Assembly (NCBI GenBank): GCA_010094045.1
Contig: ML986578.1
Location: 310,001 to 374,000 of the forward strand
Source of the DNA: Lojkania enalia
Taxonomy: Eukaryota; Ascomycota; Dothideomycetes; Pleosporales
DNA length: 64,000 nucleotides
Direction: 5' to 3'
This document shows, piece after piece, positions 54,958 through 64,000 of this stretch; the stretch's first letter is position 1, and every line of letters begins with the position of its first letter. The position numbers were made by a program, and so were the translations under genes. The notes beneath the pieces are model-generated. The model was not told the origin of the DNA, did no database searches, and worked only from the letters and a program-made list of their open reading frames with translations.

Positions 54958-57900
54958 ATGTCGAATCGGAACAATAAATACACCGTTGGCTGGATCTGCG
55001 CCATAGCTACGGAGCTCGTTGCTGCGCAAGCCTTTCTCGACGAAAAGCACGATGGGCCGGAATATGTGTCTCCCAGTGACGATAATATCTACACACTGGG
55101 CAAGATTGGGAAACACCATATCGTTATTGCCGTCTTGCCCGACGGCGAGTACGGTATAACCTCGGCAGCAAGTGTCGCGAGAGACATACTGTACAGCTTT
55201 CCTAATGTCAGACTCGGTTTAATGGTTGGCATCGGCGGCGGTGCTCCAAGCAAAAGGCATGATATCCGTCTTGGTGACATTGTAGTTAGCTATCCTTGCG
55301 ATGGGAACGGCGGTGTGATTCAGTATGACTTTGGCAAGACAATACAAGATCAAAGTTTCCGAACAACGGGGTTCTTGAACCAGCCACCGAGAGTCCTGCG
55401 TGCGGCGGTGAATGGACTTAAGGCGCAATATGAGGAAGAAGGCCATCAGTTTGAAAATGCCATCAACAGTATTCTCGAGAAGAAGCCAAGACTCCGGAAG
55501 AAGTACATGCGGCCAGGTCTATATACCGACAGGCTTTACCAGAGCGGAGTCGTCCATCCCCTAAATGACGGACTAAGCTGTACGGCAGCCTGTGGTGATG
55601 ATCCGTCAACCTTGGTATCACGACCTGAACGGGCTAAAGAGGAGGACAATCCGGCGATTCACTACGGCCTAATTGCTTCAGCGAACCAGTTGATGAAGAA
55701 TGCTTTAGTTAGAGATAAACTCTCAGCAGAAAAGAATGTACTGTGTTTTGAGATGGAGGCAGCAGGCTTAATGAACAATTTCCCCTGTTTGGTCATTCGC
55801 GGTATATGCGATTACTCGGACTCGCATAAAAACAAGGAGTGGCAAGGGTATGCAGCGATGGCGGCAGCCACGTATGCGAAGGATCTTCTATGTAAAATTC
55901 CGCCGAACAAAGTTGAGGTTGAGAAGAAAGTCGGCGAGGTTCTATCTGGTCAGTCTAGGGCTGTCTTGGAGTCATCCGATTAAGGAGTGTTAACCTATGC
56001 GATCACAATAGGCCTCCAACAAGTTGCAGAAGTGCACCGGGACATTTCACAGAAGCAGCTTGAGATCCAACAAGACCTAGCCAAGCAGAAGCTGTCTGAC
56101 AAGCAAAAAGAGTGTCTTCAGTTGTTCCGCCTCACCAAGACAACCGAAGATGCCACATACGAATGGTACAAGGATCGTGTGGAAAGCCGGGTACAAGGCA
56201 CATGCATGTGGTTCCTCAAACACAACTACTTCCAGGAATGGATAAAACAGGAGTCAGGGCCACTACTAGTCTCAGCAGATCCTGGGTGTGGAAAATCGGT
56301 TTTGGCTAAGTACTTGATTGACCATGTCTTGCCACGATCGGCAACCATTTGCTACTTCTTCTTCAAAGACCAAGACCAGAACACAGTTCGCCAAGCGCTT
56401 TGTGCTCTGCTCCACCAACTCTTCTCCCAAAACCCATCTCTGATTCAACATGCCATGGAGCAATTCGACAAAGACGGGCCAGGTTTGATCAACTCAAAAA
56501 AATTCGCTCTGGACTGTCCTAGGAAATGCCGTACGAGATCCCCGGGCCGGATCTGTTATCATAGTCCTGGACGCCCTAGATGAATGCGCCGAATCAGAGT
56601 TTGAGAACCTGATGCGGAATGTGGAAAGCCAATTCCGCAGCAATCAGTCGGGCTATAGAAAGTTGAAATATCTTCTAACGAGCCGCCCGTATGAACAGAT
56701 CGTGTCCAAGTTCCAGGGCCTGTTGGACGCTTTTCCGCGTATTCGTATACCAGGGGAGGAAGAGTCGGAAATTATTAGCCAAGAAGTAAACCACGTCATC
56801 CAATACCGTGTCGAACGGTTAGCGAGGGAGAAAGTACTCTTAGAGAAAGTTAAGGATCACCTGGCAGATCAATTACTCAAAATTACGCACCGTACATACC
56901 TCTGGGTATATCTTGTGTTCAACTACTTACAGACTAAAGGCTTTAAAAAGACACCAAAGGGAGTTGAGTCTACTATTAAAGCACTGCCGAAGAGTATTAA
57001 CCAAGCATATGAGCGGATTCTAAACAAGTCTAAGGAACACTTGATGGTTCGGAAGGTCTTGAGTATTATTTTGGCAGCGGGTCGGCCTCTAACACTCTCA
57101 GAAATGAGCTTTGCCGTGAATATAGACAGCACATCACAATCTATTCACAACCTCGACCTAGAAGAAGAAGAAGCGGACTTTAAGTTACGTCTTAGATCTT
57201 GGTGTGGATTGTTCGTTTCCATCCATCATGGCAAGATCTATTTCCTTCATCAAACTGCTCGAGAGTTCCTCCTTGTAGATCTGCCATCGTCTACAAGTAT
57301 ACCCACGGATCTGCCGTGGCATCACTCTATTACTATTTTTTATGCACACGCCGTTCTTGCGGAGCTGTGCATTCGCTATCTTAACTTCTTCAACTCTGAT
57401 GCTAGTCTTCTGACAAATACAACCGTAGTGGCCGGTCGTTATATTGATAGCCACACGTTCTTGGACTATTCAGCTAAATTTTGGGGTCTTCACTTCCGCG
57501 AAGCCTGTATGAGTAATGATGACGCCGCCATAGCACCTCTCGCTTTAAAAATCTGTGATCCTGATTCGAAGGCTTACTCGGCGTGGTTCCCAATTTATTG
57601 GGAGACTGAATTTATGGAGAGCCCTAGGTTTTCTACGGGTCTTCTAGTGGCGTCATCTTTTGGACATACTGCTGTTGCTAGGCTGCTAGTCAACAAAGGC
57701 GCCGACATGGAATCAAAAGATGGGAGGTACGGTCAGACTCCGCTGTCGTGGGCTGCAGCGGGCGGGCACGAGGCAGTCGTCAAGCTACTTCTTGAGAAGG
57801 GCGCCGACGTAGAATCAAAAGATGGGGGGTACAGCCGGACGCCGCTGTCGCGGGCTGCAGCGGGTGGGCACGAGGTGGTCGTCAAACTGCTGCTCGAGAA

Positions 57901-58642
57901 GGGTACCAACGTGGAATCAAAAGAGGGGAGGTACGGTCAGACGCCGCTGTCGCGGGCTGCAGAGCGCGAACATGAGGCGGTCGTCAGGCTGCTGCTCGAG
58001 AAGGGCGCCAATGTGGAGTCAAAAGACGGGAGGTACGGCCGGACGCCGCTGTCGCGGGCTGCAGCGGGCGGGCACGAAGCGGTCGTCAAGCTACTGCTCG
58101 AGAAGGGCGCCGACATGGAATCAAAAGATGGGGAATACGGCCAGACGCCGCTGTCGCGAGCTGCAGAGGGCGGGCACGAGGTGGTCGTCAAGCTGCTGCT
58201 CGATAAGGGCCCCAACGTGGAGTCAAAAGATGGAGTGTACGGCCGGACACTGCTGTCATGGGCTGCAGCGGGTGGGCACGAGGCGGTCGTCAAGCTACTG
58301 CTTGGGAAGGGCGCCGACGTGGAATCGAAAGATGGGAGGTACGGCCGGACGCCGCTGTCGTGGGCTGCAGAGCGGGGACACGAGGCGGTCGTCAAGCTAC
58401 TACTAGAGAAGGGCGCCAACGTGGAGTCAAAATATGGCGTATACGGCCGGACGTCGCTGTTGTGGGCTGCAGCGCGCGGACGCGAGGCGGTCGTCAAGCT
58501 GCTACTCGAGAAAGGCGCCGACCTAGAGTCAAAGGATGAGGTGTACGGTCAGACGCCGCTGTCGTGGGCTGCAGAGGATGGGCACGAGGCGGTCGTCAAG
58601 CTATTGGTTGAGAAACGCGGAAATAATTCTCAAAAGAATTGA
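54958..58642 (+). CDS. NLR-type STAND protein: PNP_UDP, NACHT and ankyrin repeats (one frame offset)
   Basis: Exon 1 is 54958-55948; an intron with GTCAGT...CAATAG joins it in phase to exon 2 at 56012. Residues about 8-320 form a nucleoside-phosphorylase-like domain ([60 protein letters not shown]). A NACHT domain follows with P-loop DPGCGKS (56278-56298), a hydrophobic/charged middle, and Walker [12 protein letters not shown] near 56553-56585. The C-terminus has one degenerate and nine near-identical 34-residue ankyrin units. Between P-loop and Walker B the frame shifts by one base at a run of seven A (56496-56502). A 40-nt intron (56483-56522) is a weaker alternative. Fungal NLRs of this type act in non-self recognition and heterokaryon incompatibility; the ligand is unknown. 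If the offset is real, the allele is truncated. Confidence 0.88.
57719..58636 (+). repeat. Ankyrin tandem array, nine 102-bp units
   Basis: Nine consecutive 102-bp units, each encoding 34 residues with the core [20 protein letters not shown] and then EKGADVESK. They are highly alike in DNA sequence. Differences concentrate at unit positions 1-3, 6, 11, 14-16 and 29-31; the framework Leu, Ala, His and Val residues hardly vary. The frame remains open throughout. Confidence 0.93.
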
Positions 58643-59404
58643 CGTATGATTTAACATGTGTATTATATTATATTAATAACTTTTATAGAGAGGGTCCTGG
58701 AGAAGACAGTGTTAATGTACTATTACAATGATGTCACCATTACTTCTAACACTTTCCAGATACCTCTGCTTGTAATATTCTAGGAGCTTCACCACCTCCT
58801 TAGTGAAATTTATTGTTCCACTCAACATAGTGATACTATTAGCTTATTTCATAGTATCAAATAAATCTGGTATACTTAGGTGCACAGGGCGACGCCAGCC
58901 ACGTATGGGTAGTTAAGGTAGGCGTTACAGCATATATTTTACGATCATTCGATAGTACTATCAGATGTTGTAATGTCACCGCCTAAATATTTCCTGTTAA
59001 TACAGGAGGAGATGCAAACCCCTATACGATCCTTGAGGAATAAAGCTCGGGGAGCCCGTGGCTTGAAAGTCAATAACGCGGTTCTGGCGCACGGGATAGG
59101 TCCTAGACAAATAAAGGCATGTCCCGGCCGGCTGAAGCAGGCTCATTTCAAGGCGATGGGTAAACTGGAAGCCAATTGAGCAGTTCCACCGCGCAGCCAT
59201 CGGGTAGAAGAGCGAAAGGCGAGAGAAAGAGCTATCAGCAAGACGCAGGAGAAGACATAACACAAAAACAAAGACCAAGTGGCAGCATAATTAACGGCAT
59301 TTATCATTTATAAACAGACTATTATGTATAAAATACTTTATTCTCATACTCACTAGCAGGGAGTGCGGCCGAGCCGCTCTGGCCATGACCTTGGGGATGT
59401 TCCG
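58643..59404. other. AT-rich spacer after the NLR gene
   Basis: The 3' end of the NLR and AT-rich sequence. Nothing recognised. A short plus-strand ORF near 58973-59179 has no family resemblance. Confidence 0.45.
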
Positions 59405-59561
59405 AGCATGGAGTTAGGCACTGGACGAGCAGGTCTCATAGTTGGTTTCTGAAATGGAGCAGGCGTAAGAAAGCAGAATGTATATAGCTGGCGCTTCGTA
59501 ACGGCCCATACCCATAGGGTGCATGGCCATAATAGAATATACACACACAGGGATGTTCCGA
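59405..59561 (+). repeat. Direct repeat, copy 1 (157 bp)
   Basis: It matches 60445-60603 almost end to end. The two share the block CGTAACGGCCCATACCCA and the end GGATGTTCCGA. Roughly 20 differences, most of them C/T or G/A. The two copies flank the decayed LINE segment. Confidence 0.85.
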
Positions 59562-59598
59562 CTCAGAACGAAGCTGGAGAGCCAGTGCGTGTTAAGAG

Positions 59599-60225
59599 GT
59601 GGTGGCGGAGATTGTCAAGAAGCTTCGAATTGTCAATGTTACGCTGCATTGGATCCCGGGACACGTAGGGGTTGAGGGAAATGAGCAGGTAGATAGGTTA
59701 GCGAAGGCTGCGACAAGAGAAGAGAGCGAGGGATGGTATTTCCTAGTATCTGGCACGACTGGTACTGAAAAGAGTTAACGTGATAGCAGGACTTCTACTA
59801 CTAAAACAGGCTGATATAGGTAAATTTACGTAGAAGATTGATGTAGTATTTTACCTAGAAAAGTTAGGAATGCTGTACTAACAGTTAAATAGTATAAAGG
59901 TAGTAATCCTTATACAGCTATAGATAGGTAAGATATTCCTTAATAAGTATCTATATAAGATTAAGCTATTAGATATAGCGGTATATAAGTACGGATACAC
60001 AGAGTTGATAGTATACTTTCTCTTCTTATATAGGTGATGGAGGTAAGAAAGAGTAAAGCTAAGGTAGTAGTATAGAGAGCGGTTCGGAGAGCTATTATAC
60101 GCGCGAGGAGGGTTCTTGAATAGATATAAGGGAGGACATAGTATGAATAGACCTATAGAGTTTTAGAAGCTAGATATTAAGGTAGTTAGAGCGACGATCG
60201 AATTCGCGAAGAGTACCAGATAGCT
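59599..60225 (+). mobile_element. Decayed non-LTR retrotransposon fragment (Tad1-like LINE, RNase H and C-terminus)
   Basis: 59599-59740 encodes VVAEIVKKLRIVNVTLHWI, then PGHVGVEGNEQVDRLAKAAT, the end of a LINE RNase H domain. From about 59830 a second block runs with many TAG/TAA stops: YLEKLGMLYQQLNSIKVVIL, GKIFLNKYLYKIKLL, YKYGYTELIVYFLFLYRWWR. Near 60180 comes KVVRATIEFAKSTR. These are the C-terminal hallmarks of fungal Tad1-type ORF2. The interval 59780-60225 is extremely rich in TA dinucleotides and poor in CA/TG, typical of RIP. The 5' part (endonuclease, reverse transcriptase) is absent. Confidence 0.85.
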
Positions 60226-60444
60226 CTAGCTAAAGAAGAAGCTAAAGAATAGAGGCGTCTAAGGATACCTTCTCCTACCCTATAGTTAATAATAAGGAGA
60301 GCTACTTACTAACGCGCCTCGGCTAGTATGCTACTAATTAAGAGGTGCATAGCGCCTGAAATATCCTATAGGTACGAGGCCTTGATAAGCTGTATAGCTT
60401 GCTCTACATGATAGTGTATTACTTTCCTTTTCTTTCCTTTGTTA

Positions 60445-60603
60445 AGCATGGAGTCAGGCATTGGACGACCAGGCCTCATAGTTGGCTTCCGAAATGGAGC
60501 AGGTGTAATAAAGCAGAGTGTACATAGCTAGCACATCGTAACGGCCCATACCCACAGGGTGCATGGCCATAATAGAACGTACACACACACGGGGATGTTC
60601 CGA
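60445..60603 (+). repeat. Direct repeat, copy 2 (159 bp)
   Basis: The second copy of the 59405-59561 element, in the same orientation, 883 bp further on. It keeps more C and G at the differing positions, so it appears less mutated than copy 1. Confidence 0.85.
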
Positions 60604-63600
60604 AACGCGTAGTGTAAGCAATTAGATGGTTAAAAACAAAGTATAGAGCGTTACTATTTGCGGAATAGTGGGGGAATGAGCTCCCCGTGGTAATGCTCAG
60701 AGTGTATTTGAGTAGAAGCCGATTTCAAGAACAGCTGTAGCCTGGGATATAAGCTATCTCTTCTAATACTATGCTGTCGATTGCTTTCTAGGCAGTCGAA
60801 AATCAATCATCAGCCAAAGAAGGCAGCTTATAAATGGTGCAATTACCAATGAAGTCGATAAAATTTATCGTGATGACTACTACTGTAGGAATATTTGCAA
60901 TTCTGATTTCGATTTGTAGGAACGAATTCGCTCCAGAAGGCTTGTATGTATAGTCGAAAGACGAGGCTGTGCGGTACTCATGGTAGTCAAAATGCAGATC
61001 TGATTCTATCGAACGCTTGTCACGTTATAAAAGCAAAAGTGGCGGAAGCCTAGACAAATGCCGACGAGATGAAGGGTATCATGCGTGTGCAGTCGATGCA
61101 CGAGTAACTTCCTTACCTTTCCAGTACTCCTAGACTCTTAGCACAGGGCATGGTATAGCGAAAGTAAATTGACTATCAGTCACTCAAAGCCCCTGCTCTT
61201 TAAATGTACATATTCCGACAAGCTACTGCAACTAATCGGAATGTACAATGGTCAGGTGAATACATTTGGTCTAAGCGAATGCTTTTCTGACTCGCAAACT
61301 TTATTGTGCCTCCCATGAGACAGCGAACTTCTTGGTGAGTATTGGCAATCCGGTGGTTCCGGCCTGACAGCAATACTTGTTCACCAGTCGGACGAATGAA
61401 ATCCACGTTCTCGGGCAATCACAAGCTGGTGATGGTGTTCGTGTAGTCCTCTTGCGATATGAACACCGAACGCTCATCACCAAGCCATACTCGTTATCGA
61501 TAACTTGCCGCTGTTTGAAACGTAGAGCATTGGCTCTGAGTCCTAGAATCGAGCATAATTAGTGTGCAGACATGTGATGAAGGCAAAATTTGCACACATA
61601 ACGTACTTTAAGAGGCTTGTATTAATGGAGCAAAATGCAGGGCGACATTTACCTTTGCATCCTGTATGACGTCGCTAACGGCTTTCTAGTAAAATGTAAC
61701 GAGGTGGTCTTTTTCGTGACCGCACTTTTCGCAAGCCAAACGGCAATGTTGGCAATGGTGGGAAGAGAATTGGAGGCGAGCTGCAAGCCCCGGAAGCGTT
61801 TGCAAGCTCTGGTCTCCTGATGATCCCTCCCGTTCAATGCTCATTGGTCGGGCGTCTGCATTATGCACCGTCTACACCTGCATGGTCAACGCTGCGAGAG
61901 TAGCTCGCTTTCGCCTTCTCTAACGCTTTACCCACCACTAATATCGTAGCAAATTGCTCTTCAGACGCCTTCTGTAGAGCAGTCAGCAACCCGCAGACAG
62001 CTTACCTCAAAGAGCCGGACTACCTTGGCCCGTGCCCCCTAGAGGTCCCCCTACACCGATCCTCAGATTTCTCAACTGTCCCAGAAACGTAGGATGCCGA
62101 AGGCGCGCTCGACTTGCCTCCTGTGTACTCAAACAGCTAGGAAGAGATGGATATTCATCTCTAGGCCCCAAGAACCTCTTTTCGCATTTAGACAATCGCA
62201 TCGGACTTTAGTAGGAGACATTAGATCACAAAGGAGCGACTTTGTCCACGCGGACTAGTGCCTAGATACTAGTATATCTGTAGGCAGTTCTGAGACTTGG
62301 ATTTCCGCTTGTGAGGGCACTTGGTTGATGCGCTTTTCGCGAACGAGTCAGCGAGGTCGATCGTTTGCGTATCCGAGTTCGCCTTGCTGATAGTGAGACG
62401 AGTCAGGCAAAGGCACGGCGGATGGCGCCGTTTTCTCCACGTGGTACGGAGCTCAGACACCGTGACAGATTCATCTTATCGATAGCCTATGGTGTAGTGT
62501 TTTTGTCTACTATGAAGGTAAGAATTGAGTAGCCACCAACCAAAGATATGACAGTGCCTGGGCGGATGCAGCCCACCTGTCAGTCTCCTGCCTGTGAGCA
62601 CCTTGCAGAAACTCGCTTATCTTTAGGCACGTTTGTTTGCTGGAACTTGCTCGGTTTAATGTTAGCAAATCGTGCTTGAAGGACTTTTTCCACAACCAAT
62701 CACCGATCCAGTCGAAAGGTGGTGGCATTGCTGCAACATAGCAAAGTCCGCCAATTAGCCCCCCGAATCAAGGCTTCGGTTCGCCGGCTAGCCAATTTTC
62801 CGTCAACTGAACAACTACTCTATCGATGGGCTAGACAAGCTCTTTGCGAAGGCTTGTCAACGACAACCGGCGTTGTACCTGAAGGTTTTATTCTTGTCGA
62901 TGCAATAGCGCTGCTCGTCCGGTACTAGGGGTATTGTCTGGGGAGCTGATAGGCGACCTGTCAGACGGACCGGGCAGCCACGAGGGCGTTTGCCAGGGTT
63001 CCATCTGATATGCTCCAATAGGCACTTTGTTGCCAGCTGGGGTCGTGTTCGTGTGAAAGTCAATTCCAGGTTGATACGTGCGAAAATGGTTAGGAGCGAA
63101 GTAGACGCATAGTATGCAGTGAAACAGCGGACATGCAGACATTGCCCTCAAACCCTCCTGACACCTCTCTATCGATTCCCCCATAGCGGAGAGTCGGTTG
63201 GTGTGATGGTCGCCGACGGGCAGTAGCTAGACACACATAAGTACTGTCAGCTTCACAGCAAAGGATCGGAAACGATCTTTCTCCGAGATTTTGCTGCAAG
63301 GAGTCTCACTCAGATAACACTAATACGGCAAAATCTTACTTGTGCAGCCCGCATGCCACGAGAATAGATGCTAAGATTGGCGGGCGTTGGGTAGTGCGCA
63401 GTGTGCATGAGGGGTTTTGGGGTTAAACACTCCGCAGCGGATGCAGGTGGAGGTCCAGTCAGCAAGAAGGCACTGTTGATAGAAGAGTCCGTTCGAAGGG
63501 CTGAAAAGTGGCTTGCGCAGTCGTGAGGAATACGTCGTAGAGTCGTGGGGCGAATTCGAAATTGGCTCTACAAAGGCATCATTGAAGGCTGTGCCCCTAT

Positions 63601-64000
63601 ATTGTCCTGTAGACTATTCAGCCCTACCAGAAAAGAAAATTGGCTTGGGATATCAGGCCATCAACGCGGAAGTAAATGAGCTGAGAGTGGAGAGCGGACG
63701 TGTATGCTAGCGGCGCGGATATTGTGAGGGCGCGAGGAGACGCCTCCTCATCTTCCAATGAGCGTGCTGTTGGAGCGCCACCTCCCGAGAGCCCGTCTCC
63801 ACACACACGCATCGGTAGCGCGGCAGTGCTTTGACGTTTGGGTGTTGCGGATGCGGTTGTCGCCTGGGCAGGGAGGGGGATGCGATAGACCAGCCGAGAC
63901 GCGCCGGGAGATGAGCGATGGCGCTGGCAGCAGATTGGCCAGGATGGATGATGCTTGCAAGCACTCGTCTACGCGTAGCCAAAGCGGACGACAGCACTGA
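60604..64000. other. 3.4 kb gene-poor region to the window end
   Basis: Only short ORFs (to 98 codons) with no family resemblance on either strand. The base composition is closer to balanced than the LINE remnant. A minus-strand ATG frame at 62510-62728 (MPPPFDWIGDWLWKKSF) is not recognised and I do not call it a gene. From about 63700 to the end GC rises and overlapping ORFs appear, possibly the edge of another gene. Confidence 0.4.

Noticed and set aside
56483..56522. 40-nt intron to explain the NLR frame offset
   Set aside because: It would be shorter than the other introns here and would remove the conserved LW segment before Walker B; kept only as an alternative.
57822..58539. Long ORFs in other frames and on the minus strand across the ankyrin array
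   Set aside because: They are by-products of the 102-bp repeat; a stop-free unit gives stop-free frames in all copies. The plus frame with ankyrin signatures is the coding one.

Overview
The window is nuclear DNA of a filamentous ascomycete (Pezizomycotina). The evidence is many genes with 0-3 short introns (mostly 46-100 nt, GT...AG, often ending CAG or TAG), fungal-only families (CMT1-type mannosyltransferase, RGS-LOV photoreceptor, PNP-NACHT-ankyrin NLR, rhodopsin-domain membrane protein), and a mutated Tad1-like LINE and a mutated gene that look RIP-affected. The RGS-LOV architecture resembles the Botrytis protein BcLOV4, so Leotiomycetes is a reasonable but unproven guess.

Layout. 1-27,970 is gene-dense: a truncated CMT1-like mannosyltransferase, a chromate transporter, the NatB catalytic subunit Naa20, an RGS-LOV photoreceptor, cystinosin, a secreted SRPBCC-like protein, a BCAS3-like beta-propeller protein, an MPDU1 homologue, a DHA1 MFS transporter, a 1-Cys peroxiredoxin, a Kelch/BTB protein of Ral2 type and a small single-pass membrane protein. 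27,970-33,384 is gene-poor and AT-rich and holds one decayed rhodopsin-domain gene. 33,385-52,256 is dense again: F-box/LRR protein, RBR ubiquitin ligase, secreted SGNH hydrolase, CWC22, DPM2 (missed by simple ORF calling because its first exon is only the ATG), a DCAF6-like WD40 protein, a Pho85-type CDK, a Q/P/Y-repeat ORF that may be its spliced extension, and a catalase-like protein. 52,257-64,000 is accessory in character: one NLR with nine near-identical ankyrin units, then a decayed LINE between two direct repeats, and otherwise no recognisable gene.

How the genes relate. There is no metabolic cluster. Three genes touch mannosylation (CMT1-like, MPDU1, DPM2), but they are scattered. 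Several neighbours are divergent with 300-400 bp shared promoters (Naa20/chromate transporter, CWC22/DPM2).

Best candidates for follow-up: the NLR with a one-base offset at an A7 run just before Walker B and a recombination-prone repeat array; the possible Q/P/Y-rich C-terminal extension of the Pho85-like kinase; the ATG-only exon of DPM2; the RGS-LOV photoreceptor with an intact photoactive cysteine; and the duplicated motif in the Kelch protein N-terminus. I did not find a clearly unprecedented multi-gene system. All splice models were read by eye and none was tested with transcripts.
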